Positions 53,193 through 64,000 of a DNA stretch of 64,000 bases are shown in pieces; the stretch's first letter is position 1; each line of letters begins with the position of its first letter. This DNA comes from Alloalcanivorax xiamenensis (GTDB lineage Bacteria > Pseudomonadota > Gammaproteobacteria > Pseudomonadales > Alcanivoracaceae): positions 100,319 through 164,318 of the forward strand of contig NZ_AQPF01000006.1 in assembly GCF_009846745.1 (NCBI RefSeq), in the 5' to 3' direction. The notes beneath the pieces were generated by a model. That model was not told the DNA's origin and made no database searches. It saw nothing but the letters and a program-made list of their open reading frames with translations. A program made the position numbers and the translations under genes.

Positions 53193-54231
53193 TTTTGCCC
53201 GCCGCGTGGAGCGGGGCTGGTACCAAGGCAGCCCCTGGCTGACGCCGCTACGCCCGCTGGGGTGGCTGGTGGGGCGGGTTGCCGGGCGCCGTCTGGCCGC
53301 CTTCCGCCGGCAGCGAACCGCTCCGCCGGTGCCCGTACTGGTGGTCGGCAATATCACCGTCGGTGGCACCGGCAAGACCCCCCTGGTAGTGGCTCTGGCC
53401 CAGCGCGCCAGCGAGCGGGGCCTCAGTGTGGTAGTGATCTCCCGGGGCTATGGCGGCAAGGCCGGCCGATATCCGATGACCGTGACACCCTCCAGCGATC
53501 CGGCGGTGGTCGGTGACGAGCCGCTGTTGATCGTGCGCCGGGCCGGCGTGCCGGTGGTGCTGGATCCGCGCCGGGACCGCGCCTTGAGCTATGTGACGCG
53601 CGAACTGGCGCCGGATCTGGTGATCAGTGACGACGGCCTGCAGCATTACGCGTTGCCCCGTTCCGCCGAAATCGTGGTGATCGATGCCCGCCGGGGGCTT
53701 GGCAATGGCCGCTGCCTGCCCGCCGGTCCGCTGCGCGAGTCGGCCGACCGTCTCGATCAGGTGGATTTTCTGGTGGCCAACGGCGGGGTCTGGCCGGGGG
53801 CCGTCACCATGCACCTCAAACCCGGTAAACTGACCCGCCTGAATGATGGCCTGACCCTGGACGGTGAGGCGTTTCGGGAGCGTTTTGGTGCCGTGCACGG
53901 CGTTGCCGGTATTGGCCACCCGGAGCGTTTTTTTCATTCCCTGGCGGTGCTGGGACTGGCGGTGACACCACACGCGTTTGCCGATCACCATGCGTTTAAA
54001 CCCGAGGATCTGGCGTTCGCCGACGGCCGCCCGGTGGTGATGACCGAGAAGGACGCAGTGAAATGCCAGGGCTTCGACAATAGCCGGCTGTGGATGCTGC
54101 CGGTGCGGGCGGCCTTGCCGGACACGGTGCTGGACGCCATGATCGACCGCGCATTGAATCCGGACCCGGCGCTGCTCAAGACGGCGCCGGCATCCGTCGA
54201 GAAGGCATCCGTCGAGAAGGAGAGAGAATGA
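53185..54231 (+). CDS. lpxK: Tetraacyldisaccharide 4'-kinase
   Basis: A 348-residue membrane-associated kinase that phosphorylates the 4' position of the lipid A precursor. Walker A is GNITVGGTGKTP (about residues 56-67). Later motifs VISRGYGG, VVGDEP, ISDDGLQHY and MTEKDAVKC are all present and in family order. The C-terminus ends with a tandem ASVEK duplication caused by a perfect 15-bp direct repeat around 54190-54220, just before kdsB. No small YcaR/Trm112-type gene lies between lpxK and kdsB, unlike in Pseudomonas. Confidence 0.95.
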   Translation: MTDFARRVERGWYQGSPWLTPLRPLGWLVGRVAGRRLAAFRRQRTAPPVPVLVVGNITVGGTGKTPLVVALAQRASERGLSVVVISRGYGGKAGRYPMTVTPSSDPAVVGDEPLLIVRRAGVPVVLDPRRDRALSYVTRELAPDLVISDDGLQHYALPRSAEIVVIDARRGLGNGRCLPAGPLRESADRLDQVDFLVANGGVWPGAVTMHLKPGKLTRLNDGLTLDGEAFRERFGAVHGVAGIGHPERFFHSLAVLGLAVTPHAFADHHAFKPEDLAFADGRPVVMTEKDAVKCQGFDNSRLWMLPVRAALPDTVLDAMIDRALNPDPALLKTAPASVEKASVEKERE

Positions 54232-54992
54232 GTTTTTCCGTGGTGGTTCCGGCCCGTTATGCGTCGGCGCGTCTGCCGGGCAAGGCATTGGCGGATCTGG
54301 CTGGTAAACCGATGGTGCTGCGGGTGGCGGAACGTTGCCTGCTCAGCGCCGCCGGCAAGGTGTGGGTGGCCACCGACGATCAACGCATCGCCGATGCCGT
54401 TGGTGACCGTTGTCCGGTGGTGATGACGCGGCCGGATCATCCCTCCGGCACCGATCGTTTGCAGGAAGTGGTAACGCAACTGGGGCTCGGCGACGACGAC
54501 ATCATCGTCAATGTGCAGGGGGACGAGCCGCTGATTCCGCCGGCGGTGATCAACCAGGTGGCGGAGAATCTGGCCGCCAATCCGGAGTGTCAGATGGCCA
54601 CCCTGTGTGAGCCGATCACCGCCGCCGGGGATTTGTTCAGCCCGGATATCTGCAAGGTGGTATTCGATAACCAGGGGCGCGCGCTGTACTTCTCGCGGGC
54701 GCCGATTCCCTGGGATCGTAATGCGTTCACCAAGGATCGCGAGCAGCTCGGTGAGGGTGAGTGGTGGCGGCACATCGGTATCTACGCCTATCGCGCCGGC
54801 TTTCTGCACCAGTTCGTCAACTGGCCGCCGGCACCGCTGGAAACGCTGGAATCCCTGGAGCAATTGCGGGCGCTGGCCAATGGCGTGGCGATTCATGTGG
54901 CGCCGGCCCGCGAGGACGTGCCCGGTGGCGTGGATACGCCGGAGGACCTGGAACGTATGAGAGCGCTGTTGCGGGGAGAGGCGCATGACTGA
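54228..54992 (+). CDS. kdsB: CMP-Kdo synthetase
   Basis: A 254-residue cytidylyltransferase that activates Kdo as CMP-Kdo for lipopolysaccharide assembly. Motifs: VVPARYASARLPGKAL at the N-terminus, HPSGTDRL, VNVQGDEPLIPP, and WWRHIGIYAYRAGFL with the late EDVPGGVDTPEDLE. AAGGAG lies just before the ATG, which overlaps the lpxK stop. Confidence 0.96.
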   Translation: MSFSVVVPARYASARLPGKALADLAGKPMVLRVAERCLLSAAGKVWVATDDQRIADAVGDRCPVVMTRPDHPSGTDRLQEVVTQLGLGDDDIIVNVQGDEPLIPPAVINQVAENLAANPECQMATLCEPITAAGDLFSPDICKVVFDNQGRALYFSRAPIPWDRNAFTKDREQLGEGEWWRHIGIYAYRAGFLHQFVNWPPAPLETLESLEQLRALANGVAIHVAPAREDVPGGVDTPEDLERMRALLRGEAHD

Positions 54993-55470
54993 TCTCAACG
55001 CGCCGGCGGTGCTGTTTGTTTGTCTCGGTAATATCTGCCGTTCGCCCACCGCTGAAGCGGTATTCCGTCAGCGGGTGGATGCGGCGGGGCTGAGCGGGCG
55101 GTTGGAGATCGACAGCGCCGGCACCGGTGACTGGCACATCGGCCGCCCCCCGGACCACCGTGCCGCCGCGGCGGCGGCACGGCGCGGTTACGCCATGGAG
55201 ACGTTACGCGCCCGTCAGATCACGGTGGATGATTTTCGCCGTTTCGATCTTATCCTGTGCATGGACCACAGTAATTTTCACGATGTCTCCGAGCTGGCGC
55301 CGGCCCAAGCCCGCGCGCGGGTGGCGCGCTTCCTGGAAGTGCTGGGAGAAGGCGAGCCGGAGGAAGTGCCGGACCCTTACTATGGCGGCGAGGAGGGCTT
55401 TGATCAGGTGCTGGACCTGGTGGAACGGGCCAGCGAGCTGTGGCTGGAACAGTTGCGGGCGTCACTGTGA
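54985..55470 (+). CDS. Low-molecular-weight protein tyrosine phosphatase
   Basis: A 161-residue phosphatase with the P-loop VCLGNICRSPTAEAVF near the N-terminus and the acid loop EVPDPYYGG near residue 130. It overlaps kdsB by eight bases and murB by four. In Wzb/Ptp systems such enzymes dephosphorylate polysaccharide tyrosine kinases; no partner kinase is encoded in the window, so its target is unknown. Confidence 0.94.
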   Translation: MTDLNAPAVLFVCLGNICRSPTAEAVFRQRVDAAGLSGRLEIDSAGTGDWHIGRPPDHRAAAAAARRGYAMETLRARQITVDDFRRFDLILCMDHSNFHDVSELAPAQARARVARFLEVLGEGEPEEVPDPYYGGEEGFDQVLDLVERASELWLEQLRASL

Positions 55471-56498
55471 TCGAGACCGATGTGGATCTGAGCACGGCCA
55501 ATACCCTGGCCCTGCCGGCCCGCGCCGAGCGCCTTGCCTGCCCCTCCGATGTGGACGAACTGGCCCGGGTGCTGACCGGGCGCGGGACTGACCCGCTGTT
55601 CGTGCTCGGCGGCGGCAGCAATCTGGTCCTGACCGGGGACTTGCCCGGCCTGACGGTGATGCCGGCTTTCGACGAGGTAAGCTACCGGCAGGTGGATGAG
55701 GGCCAGGCCCGGGTCCGGGTTGGCGCGGGGGTGGTCTGGGACCGGCTGGTGGCGGACACCGTCGCCGCTGGCTGGCAGGGTCTGGAGAATCTCTCCCTGA
55801 TTCCCGGCAGCGTCGGCGCGGCGCCCTTCCAGAACATCGGTGCCTACGGGGTGGAGCTGGCGGACGTGGTCTCCACGGTGGAAGCGGTGTCGGTGGAAGA
55901 CGGCAGCAATATCCGCTTCGATGCCGATCAATGCGAATTCGCCTATCGGGACAGCCTGTTCAAGAGCCGCTGCCGGGGTGAATTCATTATTACCCACCTG
56001 ACGTTGAATCTGCGCCGTGGCAGCGACTGCCCGTCGGACTCTTTCCGATTGGACTATGGCGGGCTGGCGGAGCGGCTGGAAGGCGATGGGCCGGTGACCC
56101 CGGCCCGGGTGCGCGAAGCGGTCATCGCCTTGCGGCGAAGCAAGCTGCCGGACCCGGCTGATTTGCCCAATGCCGGCAGTTTCTTCAAGAATCCGGTGGT
56201 CTCTCTGGCGCACTATCAGCGGTTGCTGGAATCGTATCCGGAACTGGTTTCTTTCCCGGTGCCTGAAGGTCGTAAGCTGGCCGCGGGCTGGCTGATCGAG
56301 CGCAGCGGCTGGAAAGGCCGGCGTCTCGGCCCGGTGGGCATGCACGATCAGCAGGCGCTGGTACTGGTCAATCATGGTGGCGCCACCGCCGTGGATGTCC
56401 TGACGCTGGCGGCGGCGGTACGGGAAGACGTGCGGCAGCGCTTTGGCGTGGAACTGGAGCAGGAGCCGGTGTTGATGCCGGGCGCCCTGGCAATCTGA
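55467..56498 (+). CDS. murB: UDP-N-acetylenolpyruvoylglucosamine reductase
   Basis: A 343-residue FAD enzyme completing UDP-MurNAc synthesis, of the longer E. coli-like type. It starts at GTG 55467 overlapping the phosphatase stop. Motifs: FVLGGGSNLVLT for FAD binding, ENLSLIPGSVGAAPFQNIGA, YRDSLFKSR, PNAGSFFKNPVV (with the catalytic Ser) and the C-terminal HDQQALVLVNHGGATA. All functional segments are intact. Confidence 0.95.
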   Translation: MIETDVDLSTANTLALPARAERLACPSDVDELARVLTGRGTDPLFVLGGGSNLVLTGDLPGLTVMPAFDEVSYRQVDEGQARVRVGAGVVWDRLVADTVAAGWQGLENLSLIPGSVGAAPFQNIGAYGVELADVVSTVEAVSVEDGSNIRFDADQCEFAYRDSLFKSRCRGEFIITHLTLNLRRGSDCPSDSFRLDYGGLAERLEGDGPVTPARVREAVIALRRSKLPDPADLPNAGSFFKNPVVSLAHYQRLLESYPELVSFPVPEGRKLAAGWLIERSGWKGRRLGPVGMHDQQALVLVNHGGATAVDVLTLAAAVREDVRQRFGVELEQEPVLMPGALAI

Positions 56499-56554
56499 GA
56501 TATCAATCGTGGCTCGTGGGCCAGTGGTGTCCCACAGTTGGGGAGGCTCTGGCG

Positions 56555-56686
56555 CTTGCCGCCGAATCCACGGCCGTGGTCAGTCTATTGGTCTTGGAAA
56601 TATGAGCTCATGCTGTATTCGCTGCCAAGGCAGCTTCCCACAGCAGGACCACGAAGTCGCCGTGGGAAGCTGCCCTGGCAGCGAAT
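56555..56686 (+). repeat. Composite REP-containing repeat, copy 2
   Basis: Contains a REP-like inverted pair with arms 56617-56641 (ATTCGCTGCCAAGGCAGCTT, then CCCAC) and 56662-56686, differing by one G-T position, and the ~60 bp before it (CGAATCCACGGCCGTGG, TCTATTGGTCTTGGA). The same order of blocks occurs inverted at 19169-19300. Confidence 0.85.
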
Positions 56687-56704
56687 CAGTGTGCAGGGCG
56701 CCAC

Positions 56705-56741
56705 AAAAAAGCCCTCGCCGGTAACCCGGCGAGGGCTTTTT
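56705..56741. terminator. Bidirectional terminator between murB and rne
   Basis: Perfect 11-bp stem (56711-56721 with 56726-56736) and a TAAC loop, flanked by six A residues on the left and five T residues on the right. It serves murB on the plus strand and rne on the minus strand. Confidence 0.95.
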
Positions 56742-56762
56742 CATGCCTGAAGGATCAGGGCA

Positions 56763-60425
<3,663 letters not shown>

Positions 60426-61299
60426 TGTGCTACCACGTTGTTCGTGGCGGCATGCAGCGGGCCGGCTTGGTGCCGGTATCAGACCCTGACCCTGAACGAG
60501 GAAAAGCCGCGCAGGCATCGACGTCACGTGTGTACGGCGCTTTTCGGGCGCGGAGACGACGGTGATGATTCTGCCTGTTCGTTACTCTTTCTCCTCCGGA
60601 TATAGGAAGTCGTTCCGTTGGTGTTGCGCCGGGGATGTCATGCCCCGTGGTTGTGCTTCACGCTGTGCCCGGCGCTTGGATTTTCGTGGCGCCGGACCGG
60701 GTAAACTTTGGTTTGTCTGTATACCGGTTCTCTGTCTTCAGCCTGGCTGCAGTCCGCCTGTTTAGGTTGTCGGCAACCTGCCGGGCAATGACGCGGCCCG
60801 GGAGGTCATGCTGCAGCGTCGCGCTCCGGTGGGAGTTCTCGCGACGTCATCATGGTCGGGCGGGGCGGGCGGTCTGATCTTGACGGCGAATGGTCGCTGC
60901 GCGTCGCCGTTGGCCTGCCGCGGCCGACATGAGTCTGTCATCAGCGTTCCGATCGCGCATCGGAGGCCATCTTTTCACGGTAACCGGGCGCAACGAGCGT
61001 CTCTGATTGGGTGGGCGGGCACGGGAAGCGGCAAGGATAATGTTTCCGGTGGCGTCCTGACTTGACCCGATAGGGGAGCAGGGCGCCGGCCCGGGCCGCC
61101 CGTCATGCTCACGGGACCACCGGCTTCACTGTTCGCGCCCCGCCATCCGTGAATCTCAGTAATGGGCGGACACAACGATCGTAAAGCTGTTGCCAGACAA
61201 GGCACTATAGCAACAAAACCGCAATAAGATCAATCTGATGGCGCTGCCGCCCCGGCGAGGCGATTGACCTGCGCGGGGGCGGAGGTCAGAATCCCCCGC
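60426..61299. other. Long divergent region between rne and rluC
   Basis: About 870 bp with no supported gene. It should hold the long, structured 5' leader by which RNase E limits its own mRNA in other gammaproteobacteria, and the rluC promoter. Short open frames here lack ribosome sites and consistent codon bias. A small A/T-rich patch near 61190-61240 before rluC could contain its promoter. Confidence 0.6.
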
Positions 61300-62256
61300 A
61301 TGTCCGAGACCCCCTCCGCCGACCGCGTTTCCTTCGTTACCATTGATGAAGGTCGTGACGGTCAACGCCTGGATAATTTCCTCATCACGCACCTCAAGGG
61401 CGTGCCCCGTTCCCGTATCTACCGGATCATCCGTTCCGGCGAAGTGCGGGTGAATAAAAAGCGCGCCAAACAGACCACGCGCCTGGCGAGCGGGGATATC
61501 GTGCGGGTTCCGCCGATCCGCACCGCCGAATCCGAGGCGCCGCCGAAAATCAGTGACGCTCTGGCGGAGCGGCTTTCGCGCACCCTTATTTATGAAGACG
61601 AGCACCTGTTCATCTTCAACAAGCCGGCGGGCCTGGCGGTGCATGGCGGCAGCGGCGTCAGTCTTGGTTTGATCGAGGCGTTGCGGGTGCTCTATCCGGA
61701 GGAGCGGGAGCTGGAGCTGGTGCACCGGCTCGACCGGGATACCAGCGGTTGCATCATGGTGGCGCGCCGGCGCGGTTTTTTGCGCCGATTGCAGCGGTTG
61801 ATGCAGCAGGGCGGTGTGGAAAAACGCTATTGGCTGTTGTGTCAGGGCTTCAAGGGCAAGGAACGCCGTATCGAGGCGCCGTTGCTCAAATTAATGCAGG
61901 GCAACGAGCGGGTGGTACGCGTATCCCGGGAAGGCAAGCCCTCGGTCACCGACTTCCGGCTGCTCGAACGGCTCGGTGGTGTCAGCCTGGTGGAAGCCAC
62001 TCTGGGCACCGGGCGGACCCACCAGATCCGCGTGCACAGTCAGTTCGGCGGCTTCGCGCTGCTGGGGGATGACAAGTACGGCAATGATCAGGGTGATCGC
62101 CTGCTTGGGGAACTCGGCGTGCGTCGTTTGTGTCTGCATGCCCATAGCCTGGCTTTCCGGCATCCGCTCAGCGAGCGCCGGGTGCGGGTGGAGGCTCCCC
62201 TGGACGAGGATTTCGAGTCGATCCTGGCGGCACTGCGGCGCCGCTCCCGATCCTGA
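61300..62256 (+). CDS. rluC: 23S rRNA pseudouridine synthase C
   Basis: A 318-residue pseudouridine synthase from ATG 61300, with GGAGGT at 61281-61286. An S4 RNA-binding domain covers about residues 25-85 (RLDNFLITHLKGVPRSRIYR, IRSGEVRVNKKR). The catalytic motif is VHRLDRDTSGC with the essential Asp, and the late GTGRTHQIRVH is present. RluC modifies U955, U2504 and U2580 of 23S rRNA in E. coli. Divergent placement from rne is conserved in gammaproteobacteria. Confidence 0.95.
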   Translation: MSETPSADRVSFVTIDEGRDGQRLDNFLITHLKGVPRSRIYRIIRSGEVRVNKKRAKQTTRLASGDIVRVPPIRTAESEAPPKISDALAERLSRTLIYEDEHLFIFNKPAGLAVHGGSGVSLGLIEALRVLYPEERELELVHRLDRDTSGCIMVARRRGFLRRLQRLMQQGGVEKRYWLLCQGFKGKERRIEAPLLKLMQGNERVVRVSREGKPSVTDFRLLERLGGVSLVEATLGTGRTHQIRVHSQFGGFALLGDDKYGNDQGDRLLGELGVRRLCLHAHSLAFRHPLSERRVRVEAPLDEDFESILAALRRRSRS

Positions 62257-62294
62257 TCCTGAAGTGAAGTAAGGCTACCCGAGGCGCTGGCAAG

Positions 62295-63011
62295 ATGAGC
62301 TACGATCTGGTGATTTTCGACTGGGACGGCACGGTGATGGATTCCACCGCCCGCATCGTCGCCTGCATGCACGGTGCCGCCCGCGACCTGGCGTTGCCGG
62401 CGTTGGAAGATGAGCAGGTGCGCGGCATCATCGGCCTTGGTTTGCCGGAAGCGATCCTCACTTTGTACCCCTTCCTGGACGAAGCCATGGTGAGCACCAT
62501 GCGCGACCGGTATGCTCATCATTTCGTATTGGCGGAGCGGTCCCCCAGTGTGCCTTATCCGGGCGCCCGCGATACTTTGCTGGCGCTGCGCGAGCGGGGC
62601 ATGCGATTGGCGGTGGCCACTGGCAAGTCGCGCAAAGGGTTGGACCGGGTCTGGACCAACACCGGCCTCGGGGCGTTGTTTCACGCCTCCCGCTGCGCCG
62701 ACGAGAGCCGCTCCAAACCGCATCCGGCCATGGTGCTGGAGCTGCTGGAGGAATTGAGAGTGGCGCCGGAGCGGGCACTGATGGTGGGGGATACCACCTT
62801 TGATCTGGATATGGCGGAGGCCGCCGGGGTTGACCGGGTGGCGGTCAGCTATGGTGCCCACACGCCGGAGCGCCTGCGTCAGCGCAATCCGCGGGCGATG
62901 ATCGATGCTTTGCCACAGTTGCTGCCCCTGGTCGGGGCAGGGGTAATCACGCGAGGAGCAGATGTAGATGGAATCGAATCAACCACCGTCCCGGCCGCAG
63001 GGCAGCAATAA
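62295..63011 (+). CDS. HAD-superfamily phosphatase, Gph-like
   Basis: A 238-residue haloacid-dehalogenase-like hydrolase. Motif I FDWDGTVMDS near residue 9, motif II VATGKSRKG, motif III with Lys in SRSKPHP, and motif IV MVGDTTFDLDMAEAAG are all visible. Phosphoglycolate phosphatase-like activity is typical but the substrate is not certain. It lies 38 bp after rluC and overlaps sppA by 44 bp, an arrangement seen in Pseudomonas-like genomes. Confidence 0.92.
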   Translation: MSYDLVIFDWDGTVMDSTARIVACMHGAARDLALPALEDEQVRGIIGLGLPEAILTLYPFLDEAMVSTMRDRYAHHFVLAERSPSVPYPGARDTLLALRERGMRLAVATGKSRKGLDRVWTNTGLGALFHASRCADESRSKPHPAMVLELLEELRVAPERALMVGDTTFDLDMAEAAGVDRVAVSYGAHTPERLRQRNPRAMIDALPQLLPLVGAGVITRGADVDGIESTTVPAAGQQ

Positions 63012-63945
63012 AGAGTGGCAGCTGATCGAGAAGCTGCTGGGGCAGGCCCAGGCGGAGCAACGTAAAAGCCGCCGCTGGGGGATTTTCTTCAAGACGCTGA
63101 CCTTTGTTTATCTGTTCGTTGTTCTGTTCATGCTGATTCCCAGTCGCGATGGCGCTCTGGCGGTGGCCGAGCCCCATGTGGCGGTGGTGGACGTGAATGG
63201 GGTCATCAGCGCTGACAGTGAGGCGTCGGCGGATCTGATCAGTGCCGGCCTGAGGGAGGCGTTCGAGGCGAAAAATGCCAAGGCGGTGCTGTTGCGCATC
63301 AACAGCCCGGGCGGCTCGCCGGTGCAGTCCAATCAGGTTTACAACGAGATCCGGCGGTTGCGCGAGAAGTACCCGGAGAAGAAGGTCTACGCGGCGATCA
63401 CCGATACCGGCGCGTCCGGGGCTTATTACATCGCCTCGGCCGCGGATGACATCTACGCCGATCCGGCCAGCATTGTCGGTTCCATTGGCGTGATCATGGC
63501 CGGATTCGGTCTGGAAGAAGCGGCGGAGAAGCTGGGCGTGGAGCGCCGCGTTTACACCGCCGGCGAGAACAAGGACCTGATGGACCCGTTCGCACCGGTG
63601 AATCCGGCCCATCGCCGGCACGTGCAGGAGATGCTGGATGAGATTCACCAGCAGTTCATTGGCGCGGTGAAACAGGGGCGCGGTGATCGCCTGCGGGTGG
63701 ATGGCCACCCGGAATTGTTCTCAGGCCTGTTCTGGACTGGCGAGCGGGCTCTGGATTTGGGCTTGATCGACGGCCTCAAGAGCCCGGGTCAGGTGGCCCG
63801 GGATGTGATCGGCGTCGAGGAATTGGTCAACTACACCTACAGCCCGTCTCCGGTGGAGCAATTGTTGCAGCGCTTCGGTGTTTCCATTGGCAAGGGGCTG
63901 GGTAGCAGCCTGGGCTTGGAGCAGTACCTGCCGGATCTGCGTTGA
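62968..63945 (+). CDS. sppA: Signal peptide peptidase SppA, short form (S49)
   Basis: A 325-residue inner-membrane serine protease. A membrane helix at about residues 40-58 (FFKTLTFVYLFVVLFMLIP) precedes the S49 domain: INSPGGSPVQSNQVYNEIRR, the nucleophile segment DTGASGAYYIASAADDIYA and SIVGSIGVIMAGFG, then the general-base Lys in GENKDLMDPF. It degrades signal peptides left in the membrane. It overlaps the HAD gene. Its 3' flank carries a GACGCC repeat. Confidence 0.94.
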   Translation: MESNQPPSRPQGSNKEWQLIEKLLGQAQAEQRKSRRWGIFFKTLTFVYLFVVLFMLIPSRDGALAVAEPHVAVVDVNGVISADSEASADLISAGLREAFEAKNAKAVLLRINSPGGSPVQSNQVYNEIRRLREKYPEKKVYAAITDTGASGAYYIASAADDIYADPASIVGSIGVIMAGFGLEEAAEKLGVERRVYTAGENKDLMDPFAPVNPAHRRHVQEMLDEIHQQFIGAVKQGRGDRLRVDGHPELFSGLFWTGERALDLGLIDGLKSPGQVARDVIGVEELVNYTYSPSPVEQLLQRFGVSIGKGLGSSLGLEQYLPDLR

Positions 63946-63957
63946 TGGGGGGTGAGG

Positions 63958-63984
63958 CGCCGGACGCCTGACGCCAGACGCTAA
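63958..63984 (+). repeat. GACGCC repeat just after sppA
   Basis: CGCCGGACGCCTGACGCCAG then ACGCTA. It is placed 12 bp after the sppA stop, like the copies at the ends of epmC and the HxxxDG acyltransferase gene. The window ends 16 bp later. Confidence 0.7.
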
Positions 63985-64000
63985 AGTCAAAACCCGGGGC

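Noticed and set aside
60562..61065. Short plus-strand frames between rne and rluC
   Set aside because: No ribosome sites, poor codon pattern and no recognisable domain; best treated as leader and promoter DNA.

Overview
The window is high-GC chromosomal DNA of a Gram-negative gammaproteobacterium. The block comEC-exbB-exbD-msbA-lpxK-kdsB-ptp-murB, facing rne and followed by rluC-HAD-sppA, is the arrangement seen in Pseudomonas-like lineages. Acyl-CoA catabolism genes, REP-like palindromes and the general style suggest an Alcanivorax/Alloalcanivorax-type marine hydrocarbon degrader. That genus guess is inference; no rRNA or tRNA is present to test it.

Layout. 1-6.8 kb: end of a DUF1254/DUF1214 protein, an alkylsulfatase-like metallo-beta-lactamase protein, a porin, then a three-gene acyl-CoA operon (two acyl-CoA dehydrogenases and a PaaG-type crotonase). 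7.1-21.8 kb: a complete Has haem-acquisition locus behind a Fur-box-like site: FecI-type sigma, FecR-type anti-sigma, TonB receptor HasR, hemophore HasA, type I secretion system HasDEF, haem oxygenase and a DUF454 protein. Two paralogous, unnamed proteins (11378-13144 and 14077-16014) flank hasA; each has a signal peptide, a propeller-like repeat region, a cysteine-paired Ig-like domain and a GlyGly-CTERM-like tail. 21.9-25.7 kb: a FepA-type receptor with a translationally coupled siderophore-esterase-like hydrolase, and a divergent hotdog thioesterase. 25.8-29.5 kb: a TetR-controlled ABC-2 exporter. 29.7-34.4 kb: AraC regulator, purU, a frameshifted rlmM, an AmpG-like MFS protein and tusA.

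34.9-39.3 kb holds a tight four-gene operon of unknown product: a GNAT-like protein, a GH3-type acyl-adenylating amide synthetase, a second GNAT protein and a compact acyltransferase with an HxxxDG motif. I consider it, with the hasA-flanking proteins, the best candidate for an undescribed system. 39.5-47.7 kb: an RND efflux pump and its adaptor, a protein of unknown function, a MATE exporter, epmC and a DUF2062 protein. 48.1-63.9 kb: a frameshifted comEC, ExbB/ExbD-like proteins, the lipid A/Kdo/peptidoglycan genes, RNase E carrying a perfect 48-copy hexanucleotide repeat, rluC, a HAD phosphatase and sppA.

The non-coding DNA is rich in dispersed repeats: at least seven REP-like inverted pairs, a composite repeat present at 19.2 kb and 56.6 kb in opposite orientations, short GACGCC repeats at gene 3' ends, and a multi-hairpin element at 47.8-48.0 kb. 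No CRISPR array, tRNA, rRNA, insertion-sequence transposase or phage gene was seen.
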